The notes beneath the pieces are model-generated. The model ran no database searches and was not told the DNA's origin. It saw only the letters and a program-made list of their open reading frames with translations. A stretch of DNA of 64,000 nt, from positions 186,001 through 250,000 of the forward strand of contig CAWJMD010000008.1 of NCBI GenBank assembly GCA_963843835.1, read 5' to 3'. This document shows positions 15,632 through 26,540 of this stretch, piece by piece; within the stretch, counting starts at the first letter, position 1; each line of letters begins with the position of its first letter. The stretch comes from CAWJMD01 sp963843835. Its GTDB lineage: Bacteria; Actinomycetota; Actinomycetes; Actinomycetales; CAWJMD01. Made by a program: the position numbers and the translations under genes.

Positions 15632-17563
15632 ATGCAGACGCTGGTGCTCTACTTGGGCAAGACCGAGTCGCTGCGCGTCGGTGCCGCGAGCGGCGTGGGA
15701 CGGGTCGAGTCCCACTTCGCCCCGCTCTGGCCGAGCGGGTGGGCGCGGCACGGATGGGACCTTCCTTTCGGCGGCCTGCACCTGTGGGATGTCGACGACG
15801 CCGACTGCCGGTGGCCCTCCTGGTCCGAGGACGAGGACACCGCCACGGCCACCCTGTACGTCCCCCTCGGCTATCAGCGACTGATCGGTGACGTCCCTCC
15901 CGAACGAGCTCCCCAGCTGCTGGGACGCTCGTTGATGCACTCACCGGAGGGCGTCTTCGAGCTGACGCCACCGACCGTCGTCGCCCGCCTGGACAAGAAG
16001 GCCCCCCGGCTCGACCTGTGGACCGACGCACTGGGCGTCGGGCGGATGTTCCAGCTCCGGGCCCCGGAGGTGTGGGTCTGGAGCAACCGCCCGGAAGCCG
16101 CATGCCTCTTCGCCGGCGTCTCTGCGCGGCCCGACCCGATGGGGTGGCGGTACCACGCAGCCGTCGACTGGTTCATGGGTGAGACGAGCCCGATCGAGGG
16201 CGTGACGGCGGTGCCCGCGGCCTCTCACGTCACCGTCTCGGCTCGAGGGGCCGCCCCCGTGATCTCGCGACTGGACGCCTCGCTCGTCTACTCCGGTTCG
16301 TGGCCGGTCGACCTCGAAGGCGTGGCCGAGGCCCTGCGGGACGCCGCGCGGTCGATCACGGCGATCTGGCCACGCACCCCCACCCTCGACCTGACCGGCG
16401 GTCGGGACTCGCGTGTCGTCGTCGCCGCGTTCCTCTCCGCGGGCATCGACGTCCAGCTGCACACGCACGACGCGGTGCCGGGCGAGGCCGAGGCCGCTGA
16501 GCACCTGGTCGGGCTGCTCGACCGGCCCGTGCCTCACGACGTCGTCCAGCTGTCGTCCTCGACCCGGCGCGGAGCCAGTCCGATCGTGGTCGGCGAGCGG
16601 GTTCGGCGCTGGCACCGCTACGGGTCCGGTCTGCGTCCTGCCAGCTACCTGGCTCACGGGCCGGCGAAGCACGGATCGCTGTCACCGCCGGTCATCGGCG
16701 GCGCGGGAGGCGAGATCTCTCACGGGTTCTACTACCCGGCCGGGATCCTCACGGTCGAGGAGTTGCCGCTCATCGAGCGCGTGCCCGTCTACCGCGACCA
16801 CCTGCTGCGCCGCCTGCTGGGTCTGATGGGGTCGACGGACGCGGCGCGAGCCGAGTCCGCTGCTCAGATCGACCGTGTGCTGCGGCAGGGACTGAGTCTC
16901 GGGCTGTCCGATGCGGGCCTTCTGGACTACTTCTACGCGGACGAGCGGCTGCGCCGCTGGGGGACGACCGCTGAGCGCCGCGGCCTCGTCTCGCCCTTGC
17001 TCACGCCCGCCTTCGTGCGGGCGGGCTTCGCCCTGAGCCCCCGACAGCGCCTCGACACGGTGCTGCACCGAGGCGTTCTGGAGCACCTCGTACCCAGCTG
17101 GGCCGACGTCCCCTTCTTCAAGCCCACGCGGACGCCACCACCGACCGTGCCCCGCGTCGCACCGCCGGCGGAGCCGTTCCGTCTCGGGTCCGCCGTCGAC
17201 GCGGACCAGCTCGAGCCGGTCTTCGCCCTCCCGAGCCGGTGGTCCGCGGACATGGACCACCAGGTCGTCCGAGAGCTGTGGGCGGCGTCGAGAGCCGGCA
17301 CGTCGGCGAAGCCCGAGGAGCTGGCGCTCTGGCGGGTGGTGTGGCGTGACCTCTTCAACGACTACCTCGCCGAGACGTTGGGCGGCACACCCGAGCCTCG
17401 GGGGGCTGCGCCGGCGCCCCCGGCCCCTGCAGCGAGTACGCGACCGGCGCCGGGTCTGCTCAGGTGGGCGGCGCGGACCCGTCCGGGCCGGGCGCTGCGT
17501 CGCAGCCGACGCGGTCGCGCACTGATCAAGCGTGCGCGTCGCCAGCGGTGGGCACGCTTCTAG
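15632..17563 (+). CDS. Asparagine-synthetase-like protein with degenerate glutaminase domain
   Basis: About 643 residues. The synthetase (ATP-pyrophosphatase) domain is shown by LDLTGGRDSRVV at about 252-263, a version of the SGGxDS pyrophosphate loop. The N-terminal ~210 residues look like an Ntn-amidotransferase domain (for example WTDALGVGRMFQ), but residue 2 is Gln, not the catalytic Cys, so it cannot use glutamine in the usual way. That combination is known from beta-lactam synthetase and lasso-peptide cyclase-type enzymes as well as from uncharacterised polysaccharide-linked proteins. The C-terminus is a Pro/Ala linker and a strongly basic tail. A GTG at 15608, 15 bp after a TAGATT box, is an alternative start. 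The real substrate is unknown. Confidence 0.75.
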   Translation: MQTLVLYLGKTESLRVGAASGVGRVESHFAPLWPSGWARHGWDLPFGGLHLWDVDDADCRWPSWSEDEDTATATLYVPLGYQRLIGDVPPERAPQLLGRSLMHSPEGVFELTPPTVVARLDKKAPRLDLWTDALGVGRMFQLRAPEVWVWSNRPEAACLFAGVSARPDPMGWRYHAAVDWFMGETSPIEGVTAVPAASHVTVSARGAAPVISRLDASLVYSGSWPVDLEGVAEALRDAARSITAIWPRTPTLDLTGGRDSRVVVAAFLSAGIDVQLHTHDAVPGEAEAAEHLVGLLDRPVPHDVVQLSSSTRRGASPIVVGERVRRWHRYGSGLRPASYLAHGPAKHGSLSPPVIGGAGGEISHGFYYPAGILTVEELPLIERVPVYRDHLLRRLLGLMGSTDAARAESAAQIDRVLRQGLSLGLSDAGLLDYFYADERLRRWGTTAERRGLVSPLLTPAFVRAGFALSPRQRLDTVLHRGVLEHLVPSWADVPFFKPTRTPPPTVPRVAPPAEPFRLGSAVDADQLEPVFALPSRWSADMDHQVVRELWAASRAGTSAKPEELALWRVVWRDLFNDYLAETLGGTPEPRGAAPAPPAPAASTRPAPGLLRWAARTRPGRALRRSRRGRALIKRARRQRWARF

Positions 17564-17712
17564 CTCTGTGCCGTCGCGCTCGCCGCTCGCGGCAGGACGA
17601 CCACTTCTGATCCGCGTGCGCGCCACGTCGGCGGTGCCATGACCACCTGACTCGGCCGCGCTGGAGCATAGTGAGCACCGATCAGGTGCTGACGTGAAGA
17701 GGGGAGACACTG

Positions 17713-18548
17713 GTGGCGGCCGACGTGATCCCGGTCTTCTTCCTGTCCGACAGCACGGGGATCAGCGCCGAGACGATGGGGAACGCGCTGCTGATCCAGT
17801 TCCCGGACCTTCACTTCGAACGCCGGCTCATCCCGTTCATCACCACCGCCGAGGAGGCGCGCAAGGTCGTCACGGTCCTCGACGAGGCGATGGACGGGCC
17901 GGTGACCCCGCTCGCCTTCACGACCGCCGCGACCGACGAGGTGCGCGAGGTGCTGCTCACGTCGCGCTGCCCGATCATCGACTTCTTCGAGATGCACATG
18001 CAGCGCGTGGAGACGATCCTCGGGGTCTCCGGTTCGCGGGTGGCCGCCCGGCTGCACGGTGTCGGCGACATCCAGCGGTACAACTCCCGGATGCAGGCGA
18101 TCGAGTACGCGATCGAGCACGACGACGGCCAGAGCCTGCGGGCCCTGGAGCGCGCCGACGTGATCCTGGTTGCACCGTCCCGGTGCGGCAAGACGCCGAC
18201 CACCATGTACCTCGCGCTGCAGCACGGCGTCTTCGTCGCCAACTACCCGTTGATCGAGGACGACCTGGAGACCACCGACCTGCCGCGCCCTGTCGCTCCG
18301 TTGCGGGAGAAGTGCTTCGGTCTCATCACCACGCCTGCGCGTCTGAGCGAGGTGCGCGAGCAGCGCCGCCCGGGCTCGGTGTACTCCTCGCTGGAGCAGT
18401 GCACCCGGGAGCTCCGCCGCGCGGATGCCATGTACCGCGCCAACGGCTTACCGGTCATCAACTCCACCACCCGGTCGGTGGAGGAGATGTCCACGGTCAT
18501 CCTCCAGTCCCTCGGGTCACGACCCGCACACGGAAGCAGGAGCAGGAC

Positions 18549-18552
<4 letters not shown>
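17713..18552 (+). CDS. ppsR: PEP synthase regulatory protein (kinase/pyrophosphorylase, DUF299)
   Basis: A 279-residue bifunctional regulator that phosphorylates PEP synthase with ADP and reactivates it by phosphorolysis. The N-terminus VFFLSDSTGISAETMGNALLIQF, the nucleotide loop APSRCGKTPTTMYLA (about 154-168) and VINSTTRSVEE near the end are family signatures. The GTG at 17713 follows a GAGGGGAG ribosome binding site, and CATAGT at 17667 is a plausible -10. Its ATGA overlap with ppsA couples regulator and target. Confidence 0.93.
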
Positions 18553-20915
<2,363 letters not shown>

Positions 20916-20941
20916 GCGCAGCACCTGCCGTCGAGCGGCTG

Positions 20942-21012
20942 AGCGGGTGACCGGGATCGAACCGGCATGACCAGCTTGGAAGGCTGGGGCTCTACCATTG
21001 AGCTACACCCGC
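20942..21012 (-). tRNA. tRNA-Gly (anticodon TCC)
   Basis: On the minus strand the cloverleaf reads acceptor GCGGGTG paired with CACCCGC, D-arm GCTCAATGGTAGAGC, anticodon arm CCAGC-CTTCCAA-GCTGG with anticodon TCC, a 4-nt variable loop, and T-arm GCCGG-TTCGATC-CCGGT. The discriminator base is T, as expected for tRNA-Gly. The 3' CCA is not encoded. Confidence 0.96.
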
Positions 21013-21125
21013 GAAGCGCCGGCGGACCGGCGCGCGGAGCCAGGATAGTGCCTCCCGGAGGTCGTCCCGTCGCCCGGTGCCGGAGCGCGGCAGTAGCCTG
21101 GGACCTGGCCGGACACGTCCGGCCG

Positions 21126-21199
21126 CGGGGTGTGGCGCAGCTTGGTAGCGCGTCCGCTTTGGGAGCGGAAGGCCCCCGGTTCGAATCCGGGTACCCCGA
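21126..21199 (+). tRNA. tRNA-Pro (anticodon TGG)
   Basis: The cloverleaf has acceptor CGGGGTG paired with TACCCCG, D-arm GCGCAGCTTGGTAGCGC, anticodon arm TCCGC-TTTGGGA-GCGGA with anticodon TGG, and T-arm CCCGG-TTCGAAT-CCGGG. The discriminator is A and the CCA end is not encoded. It lies upstream of tig and opposite in direction to the tRNA-Gly gene. Confidence 0.96.
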
Positions 21200-21351
21200 C
21201 AGCGTCGTGCGTGACGCCCGTCCAGCATTCGGCCTGGGACGGCGTGGCGGCTAGCATGGGTGGCTGTTCCCGGCCTTCCTGGCGCCGACGCGCGCCTGGT
21301 GCCGGGTCGAGCGTGAAGTCCCCCTGAACCCCCGAACCCTGGAGCCATTGC

Positions 21352-22740
21352 GTGAAGAGCGACGTCGAGACCCTCAGCCCGACCCGGGTGAAGCTCACCG
21401 TCGAGGTGCCCTACGACGAGCTCGAGCCGAGCATGGCGAAGGCGTACCAGGAGATCGGCAGCCAGATCCAGGTTCCCGGCTTCCGCAAGGGCAAGGTTCC
21501 GGCGCGCATCATCGACCAGCGGGTCGGCCGCGGGGCCGTGCTGCAGGAGGCCATCAACGAGGCCCTGCCGACCTTCTACGGCCAGGCGGCCGAGGAGGCC
21601 AAGATCCGGCCGCTCGGCCAGCCCGAGGTCGACATCACCGACGTGCCCGACCCGGCCAAGGGTGGCGAGCTGAAGTTCACCGTGGAGGTCGACGTGCGCC
21701 CCGACGTCACGCTGCCGGACTTCTCCACCCTGGCCGTGCAGATCGACGAGATCGAGGTCACCGACGCCGACGTCGAGGAGCGCCTCGAGGCGCTGCGCGA
21801 GCGCTTCGGCACCCTCGTCGGTGTCGAGCGGGCCGCCGGCGAGGGTGACTTCGTCTCGGTCGACCTGGTCGCCAAGATCGACGGCGAGGAGATCGACTCC
21901 GCCAACGGCATCAGCTACCAGGTCGGCAGCGGCTCCATGCTCGAGGGGATGGACGAGGCGCTGACCGGCCTGTCCGCGGGCGAGCAGGCCACGTTCACCA
22001 CGCCGCTGGCCGGTGGCGAGCACGCAGGCAAGGACGCCGAGGTGACGGTGACGGCCGTGTCCGTCAAGGAGCGCCAGCTGCCCGACGCGGACGACGAGTT
22101 CGCCGAGCTCGCGTCCGAGTTCGACACCCTCGACGAGCTGCGCGACGACCTGCGCGAGCAGGCGCAGCAGGCGAAGAGGTTCGAGCAGGGCGTCGTGGCC
22201 CGCGACCGCGTGCTCGACGCGCTGCTCGAGGCCGTCGAGGTCCCGGTGCCCGAGAAGGTCGTTCAGGCCGAGGTCGACGCGCACCTCGAGGGCGAGAACC
22301 GCATGGAGGACGAGGAGCACCGCGCCGAGGTGACCGAGGAGGTCACGAAGGGCCTGCGCACCCAGTTCCTGCTCGACGCCGTCGTCGAGGCCAACGAGGT
22401 CTCTGTCAACCAGAACGAGCTGATCGAGTACCTGGTCGCCCAGGCGCCGCGCTACGGCATGGACCCGAACGCCTTCGCCCAGGCCGTCGACCAGGCCGGT
22501 CAGGTGCCGGCGATGGTGGCCGAGGTGGCGCGCCGCAAGGGCCTGGCCGTCGTGCTCGAGCAGGCGACGATCACCGACCCGTCGGGCGCGAGCGTCAACC
22601 TTGACGACCTGGTGCCCCCGCGTGAAGAGGACGAGAACCTCGTCGAGGCCGAGGCGGCCGACATCGCCGAGACAGAGGCCCCGGACGAGACGGCCTCGGC
22701 CGAGGACGCCACCTCGCCCGCGAGCCTGCCTCGCGTCTGA
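21352..22740 (+). CDS. tig: Trigger factor (ribosome-associated chaperone, PPIase)
   Basis: 462 residues. The N-terminal ribosome-binding domain carries the signature GFRKGKVP (about 45-52). The FKBP-type PPIase domain lies at about 160-240 (GDFVSVDLVAKIDGE ... VGSGSMLEGMDEALTGL), followed by the helical chaperone domain and an acidic, disordered tail (EEDENLVEAEAADIAE). It binds nascent chains at the ribosome exit tunnel. The GTG start at 21352 follows a GGAG. It is placed directly upstream of clpP1-clpP2-clpX, the conserved order for this gene. Confidence 0.95.
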   Translation: MKSDVETLSPTRVKLTVEVPYDELEPSMAKAYQEIGSQIQVPGFRKGKVPARIIDQRVGRGAVLQEAINEALPTFYGQAAEEAKIRPLGQPEVDITDVPDPAKGGELKFTVEVDVRPDVTLPDFSTLAVQIDEIEVTDADVEERLEALRERFGTLVGVERAAGEGDFVSVDLVAKIDGEEIDSANGISYQVGSGSMLEGMDEALTGLSAGEQATFTTPLAGGEHAGKDAEVTVTAVSVKERQLPDADDEFAELASEFDTLDELRDDLREQAQQAKRFEQGVVARDRVLDALLEAVEVPVPEKVVQAEVDAHLEGENRMEDEEHRAEVTEEVTKGLRTQFLLDAVVEANEVSVNQNELIEYLVAQAPRYGMDPNAFAQAVDQAGQVPAMVAEVARRKGLAVVLEQATITDPSGASVNLDDLVPPREEDENLVEAEAADIAETEAPDETASAEDATSPASLPRV

Positions 22741-22766
22741 CACCACCGCTCGCGGGCTAGCGCACC

Positions 22767-22797
22767 TCGCCGCATGACCCAGTCGGTCGTGCGGCGA
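22767..22797 (+). terminator. Hairpin downstream of tig
   Basis: A 13-bp stem with one G-U pair, TCGCCGCATGACC paired with GGTCGTGCGGCGA, around a 5-nt loop (CAGTC). It sits 26 bp after the tig stop. There is no T-tract, so it may terminate only in part or protect the mRNA end. Confidence 0.5.
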
Positions 22798-22834
22798 CGT
22801 GTGTTCGGGGGGCCGTGCCGGCCACTGCACGAGC

Positions 22835-22854
22835 GTGCGCCGTCAGCGAACACC
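22835..22854 (+). promoter_or_regulatory. ClgR-like operator upstream of clpP1P2
   Basis: CGC-CGTCA-GCGAAC (22838-22851) fits the ClgR pattern CGC-N5-GCG followed by WWS, with one mismatch in the central region as I recall it. ClgR is the actinobacterial activator of clpP1P2 and clpC. A -10-like TAGGGT lies at 22891-22896, which places the site about 60 bp upstream of a likely transcription start, a usual distance for an activator. The clgR gene itself is not in the window. Confidence 0.55.
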
Positions 22855-22890
22855 GCGCGTACCGGGGAGTGCTCCGTAGGGGTGCCGCGT

Positions 22891-22896
22891 TAGGGT
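22891..22896 (+). promoter_or_regulatory. Candidate -10 box of clpP1
   Basis: TAGGGT matches TANNNT and lies 74 bp before the clpP1 start. No good -35 is visible, which fits a promoter that needs an activator such as ClgR. Confidence 0.4.
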
Positions 22897-22969
22897 CGAT
22901 CACAGCCGACGGAGGCGCTTCCCGCACCGCGGGAGGGGCCTCGTCCCTCGACAGGATGGAGCGATCAGC

Positions 22970-23608
22970 GTGGGCGACTTCCAGCCGGGCCACCCGGGTG
23001 CCGACATCGCTGCCCGGAACACGGGCCAGCCGTTCGGCCTCGACGACCACATCTACCAGCGGCTGCTCCGCGAGCGGATCATCTGGCTCGGGTCCGAGGT
23101 GCGCGACGACAACGCGAACGCGATCTGCGCCCAGCTCCTGCTGCTCGCCGCGGAGGACCCGGACAAGGACATCTGGCTCTACATCAACTCGCCGGGCGGC
23201 TCCGTGACCGCGGGCATGGCGATCTACGACACCATGCAGTACGTCAAGCCCGACATCGCCACCGTCGCGATGGGCCTGGCCGCGTCGATGGGGCAGTTCC
23301 TGCTCTCCTCGGGTGCCAAGGGCAAGCGGTACGCCACCCCCCACGCGCGGATCATGATGCACCAGCCGTCCGGCGGCTTCGGCGGCACCGTGACCGACAT
23401 CCGCATCCAGGCGGAGCTGATCAACAACATGAAGCGGACGCTGACCGAGCTCACCGCGGAGCAGACCGGCCAGTCGGTCGAGCAGATCTCCAAGGACAAC
23501 GACCGCGACCGCTGGTTCACGGCGAACGAGGCCCTCGAGTACGGCTTCATCGACCACGTCGAGGCGCACTCGGGCGCCGTCACCGGCGGCGGCGGCACCG
23601 AGGGCTGA
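22970..23608 (+). CDS. clpP1: ATP-dependent Clp protease proteolytic subunit 1
   Basis: 212 residues of a ClpP serine peptidase. The nucleophile S106 is in GLAASMGQFLL and H131 in RIMMHQPSGG; the Asp follows in the DNDRDRW segment. The axial-interface motif INSPGGSVTAGMAIYDTMQ is intact. The C-terminal tail is Gly-rich (TGGGGTEG). In actinobacteria ClpP1 and ClpP2 form one hetero-tetradecamer driven by ClpX or ClpC1. The GTG start at 22970 is preceded by a GGATGGAG-like ribosome binding site. clpP2 follows 63 bp downstream. Confidence 0.95.
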   Translation: MGDFQPGHPGADIAARNTGQPFGLDDHIYQRLLRERIIWLGSEVRDDNANAICAQLLLLAAEDPDKDIWLYINSPGGSVTAGMAIYDTMQYVKPDIATVAMGLAASMGQFLLSSGAKGKRYATPHARIMMHQPSGGFGGTVTDIRIQAELINNMKRTLTELTAEQTGQSVEQISKDNDRDRWFTANEALEYGFIDHVEAHSGAVTGGGGTEG

Positions 23609-23671
23609 GGCCACGCCGTCCCCCCTTCCAGCACCCTGCCTCGCGTGACGAAGACCTCCGAAGGAGCTCCC

Positions 23672-24364
23672 GTGATCGACCCCCGCACCCCTGGTGGCCA
23701 CGCCGACTACGCGCGTGCCGCCGGTACCCCAGCCCCGTCCGGGCCCGCCGCCCCGTCCAGCCGCTACATCCTGCCGCAGTTCGAGGAGCGGACCGCCTAC
23801 GGCTTCAAGCGCCAGGACCCCTACACGAAGCTCTTCGAGGACCGGGTCATCTTCCTCGGCGTGCAGGTCGACGACGCGTCCGCCGACGACGTGATGGCCC
23901 AGATCCTGGTGCTCGAGTCGTCCGACCCGGACCGCGACATCACGATGTACATCAACTCGCCCGGTGGCTCGTTCACGGCCCTCACGGCCATCTACGACAC
24001 GATGCAGTACGTCAAGCCCGACATCCAGACGGTCTGCCTCGGCCAGGCGGCCTCGGCGGCGGCGGTGCTCCTGGCCGCCGGAGCGCCGGGCAAGCGGCTC
24101 GCCCTCCCGAACGCCCGTGTGCTGATTCACCAGCCCGCGCTCTCCAGCGGCGACTACGCTCAGGCGTCCGACATCGAGATCCACGCCAACGAGGCACTAC
24201 GCATGCGCAACTGGCTGGAGGAGACCATCGCCAAGCACTCCAGCAAGACGGTGGACGAGGTCCGCCGCGACATCGAGCGCGACAAGATCCTCACCGCCCA
24301 GCAGGCCCTGGAGTACGGGCTGGTCGACCAGGTGCTCCCCAGCCGCAAGGGGCGGGACAACTAG
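23672..24364 (+). CDS. clpP2: ATP-dependent Clp protease proteolytic subunit 2
   Basis: 230 residues. It has nucleophile S128 in GQAASAAAVLL, H153 in RVLIHQPAL, and INSPGGSFTALTAIYDTMQ. The N-terminus is about 25 residues longer than in ClpP1, with an Ala/Pro-rich propeptide-like stretch. The GTG start at 23672 has a strong GAAGGAG ribosome binding site; a longer in-frame start at 23645 lacks one. Together with ClpP1 it makes the mixed protease ring. Confidence 0.94.
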   Translation: MIDPRTPGGHADYARAAGTPAPSGPAAPSSRYILPQFEERTAYGFKRQDPYTKLFEDRVIFLGVQVDDASADDVMAQILVLESSDPDRDITMYINSPGGSFTALTAIYDTMQYVKPDIQTVCLGQAASAAAVLLAAGAPGKRLALPNARVLIHQPALSSGDYAQASDIEIHANEALRMRNWLEETIAKHSSKTVDEVRRDIERDKILTAQQALEYGLVDQVLPSRKGRDN

Positions 24365-24384
24365 CCCGGCGTGACACGCCGGGC
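24364..24384 (+). terminator. Perfect hairpin at the end of clpP2
   Basis: GCCCGGCGT and ACGCCGGGC form a perfect 9-bp stem with a 3-nt loop, starting at the last base of the clpP2 stop codon. No T-tract follows. It may terminate or attenuate transcription into clpX, or stabilise the clpP mRNA end. Confidence 0.5.
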
Positions 24385-24391
24385 CAGCCCG

Positions 24392-24420
24392 CTGACAGCG
24401 TGGCTCGCGTAGTGTCCAAT
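24392..24420 (+). promoter_or_regulatory. Candidate clpX promoter
   Basis: CTGACA (24392-24397) and TCCAAT (24415-24420) are spaced 17 bp. They lie between the clpP2 hairpin and the clpX start at 24471, so clpX may be expressed apart from clpP1P2. TAGTGT at 24410 is an alternative -10. Confidence 0.4.
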
Positions 24421-24470
24421 GGAGGAACGCAAGGCTCGCACCAGCGGGCCCTGGAGGAGGGAACCGGTCC

Positions 24471-25748
24471 GTGGCACGCATTGGAGACGGCGCGGACCTG
24501 CTGAAGTGCTCTTTCTGCGGGAAGAGCCAGAAGCAGGTCAAGAAGCTGATCGCCGGTCCAGGCGTCTACATCTGCGACGAGTGCATCGACCTCTGCAACG
24601 AGATCATCGAGGAAGAGCTCGCCGAGGCCAGTGAGCTCGGGCTGGTGGAGCTGCCGAAGCCGCGTGAGATCTTCGGCTTCCTCGAGGAGTACATCATCGG
24701 GCAGGACGCCGCCAAGCGTGCTCTCTCGGTGGCGGTCTACAACCACTACAAGCGTATCCAGGCGGGTGAGCCCAAGAAGGGCGACGACGCGGTCGAGATC
24801 GCCAAGTCGAACATCCTGCTCATCGGCCCGACCGGCTGCGGCAAGACGTACCTGGCGCAGACGCTGGCCCGCATGCTCAACGTGCCCTTCGCGATCGCCG
24901 ACGCCACCGCCCTCACCGAGGCCGGCTACGTCGGGGAGGACGTCGAGAACATCCTGCTCAAGCTGATCCAGGCGGCCGACTACGACGTCAAGAAGGCCGA
25001 GACGGGCATCATCTACATCGACGAGGTCGACAAGATCGCCCGCAAGAGCGAGAACCCGTCGATCACGCGCGACGTCTCCGGTGAGGGCGTCCAGCAGGCG
25101 CTGCTGAAGATCCTCGAGGGGTCGACCGCGAGCGTGCCCCCTCAGGGTGGCCGCAAGCACCCGCACCAGGAGTTCATCCAGATCGACACGACGAACGTGC
25201 TGTTCATCGTCGGCGGCGCCTTCGCCGGGCTCGACGACATGATCCAGAACCGCAAGGGCAAGCACGGGATCGGGTTCGGGGCCACCCTGCACAGCCCCGT
25301 CCACCAGGCCGACGTGTACGGCGAGGTGATGCCGGAGGACCTGATGAAGTTCGGGCTGATCCCCGAGTTCATCGGCCGGCTGCCGGTCATCACGACGGTC
25401 TCCAACCTCGACACCGACGCCCTGGTGCGCATCCTCACCGAGCCGAAGAACGCGCTGGTCAAGCAGTACGAGCGCATGTTCGAGATCGACGGCGTGGAGC
25501 TCGAGTTCACCGACGACGCGATCAGCTCGGTCGCCGACCTGGCGATCCTGCGCGGCACGGGTGCACGCGGCCTGCGCGCGATCATGGAGGAGGTGCTGAT
25601 GCCGGTGATGTTCGACGTGCCCTCGAGGGAGGACGTCGCCCGGGTCGTCATCACCCGCGAGGTCGTGCTGGAGAACGTCAACCCGACCCTGGTCCCGCGC
25701 GAGAAGGCCGCGCCTCGCAAGCGCGAGCGCGGGGAGAAGTCGGCCTAG
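24471..25748 (+). CDS. clpX: Clp protease ATP-binding subunit ClpX
   Basis: 425 residues. The N-terminal zinc-binding domain has C13, C16, C35 and C38. The AAA+ core has Walker A GPTGCGKT (119-126), Walker B IIYIDEVDKIARK, the pore loop GYVGEDVE and sensor-2 GTGARGLRAIMEE. IGF loop residues for ClpP docking (GIGFGA) are visible. ClpX unfolds tagged substrates and feeds them to ClpP1P2. The GTG start follows GGAGGAGGG about 12 bp upstream. Confidence 0.96.
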   Translation: MARIGDGADLLKCSFCGKSQKQVKKLIAGPGVYICDECIDLCNEIIEEELAEASELGLVELPKPREIFGFLEEYIIGQDAAKRALSVAVYNHYKRIQAGEPKKGDDAVEIAKSNILLIGPTGCGKTYLAQTLARMLNVPFAIADATALTEAGYVGEDVENILLKLIQAADYDVKKAETGIIYIDEVDKIARKSENPSITRDVSGEGVQQALLKILEGSTASVPPQGGRKHPHQEFIQIDTTNVLFIVGGAFAGLDDMIQNRKGKHGIGFGATLHSPVHQADVYGEVMPEDLMKFGLIPEFIGRLPVITTVSNLDTDALVRILTEPKNALVKQYERMFEIDGVELEFTDDAISSVADLAILRGTGARGLRAIMEEVLMPVMFDVPSREDVARVVITREVVLENVNPTLVPREKAAPRKRERGEKSA

Positions 25749-25778
25749 GCCCATGCCGGCGGTCTGAGGTAGCGCCCG

Positions 25779-26540
25779 GTGACCATCGACCTGGTCGCCC
25801 CGCTGCGTGTCGCGGGTGGTGCCCTGCTGCGCAGCACCTGGTCGGCCCTCGCCCGGACGAGTGGGCCACGCCGCCGCAAGGTCTCGCCCGCGCCCCGGCC
25901 GGTGGACGGGGGACCCTCGGGCGGCGTCCGCACCCACGTCCTGCTCGACCGCGCGCTGCGCCAGAAGACCCTGGTGCAGGCGACCACCACCACCTGCGGT
26001 TCCGCCTCCCTCGTGGTGGCGCGGATGCTGGCCGACGAGCCGTACCTGCTGGCGGTGCTGAAGGGGCCTGGCGCCCATGAGCGCTTCGCGGCGCAGGAGC
26101 AGGCGGTGATGCGACGCACCAACGGGGTCCGGGGTGCGGCAGGGTCACTGCAGCTGCCCTGGCCGAGCGCCCTGGGGACGCCACCCTGGGGAGCGGCGGC
26201 CGCGATGAACGAGATCTTCGCGCCGCGCCTGACGTACCGCGTGCGACCGGTGGACTCCGACTCCGGGGGAGACCGGCTGGCGGCCTTCGACGCGCTGGCC
26301 TCGTCCGTCGCGGCGGGCCACCCGGCGGTGCTGTACGTCGGCGACGAGCTCACGCCCCGGCACGTCACGCTCGCGATGTCGGTCACGGACCAGGCGCTGC
26401 GCATCTACGACCCCGCCGTGGGGCGCCTGGTCACGGTGGCCCGCTCCGCGTTCGCGGCGGGGCAGGTGGGAGTCGCCGGCTGGCAACGCGTGTGGGCCGT
26501 CGTGGTACCGGACCGTGCCGGGGAGACGTCCCCTCGCTAG
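25779..26540 (+). CDS. Conserved hypothetical, probable C39-like cysteine hydrolase fold
   Basis: A 253-residue protein that I do not recognise by name. It shows TTTTCGSASLVVARML with C73, then PRHVTLAMSV with H195 and RIYDPAVGRLV with D211. Cys before a helix, His at a strand start and Asp in YDPA-G is the layout of papain-like C39 peptidases. The N-terminal ~50 residues are basic and low-complexity, with no clear signal peptide or membrane span. The GTG start lies 30 bp after clpX, so it may be co-transcribed with it. Catalytic activity is inferred only from the residue pattern. Its stop shares CTAG with the convergent valS. Confidence 0.6.
   Translation: MTIDLVAPLRVAGGALLRSTWSALARTSGPRRRKVSPAPRPVDGGPSGGVRTHVLLDRALRQKTLVQATTTTCGSASLVVARMLADEPYLLAVLKGPGAHERFAAQEQAVMRRTNGVRGAAGSLQLPWPSALGTPPWGAAAAMNEIFAPRLTYRVRPVDSDSGGDRLAAFDALASSVAAGHPAVLYVGDELTPRHVTLAMSVTDQALRIYDPAVGRLVTVARSAFAAGQVGVAGWQRVWAVVVPDRAGETSPR

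Noticed and set aside
20992..22830. A 612-codon frame antisense to tig and across both tRNAs
   Set aside because: Repetitive Leu/Val/Gly/Asp shadow of tig; the plus strand gene and tRNAs are certain.
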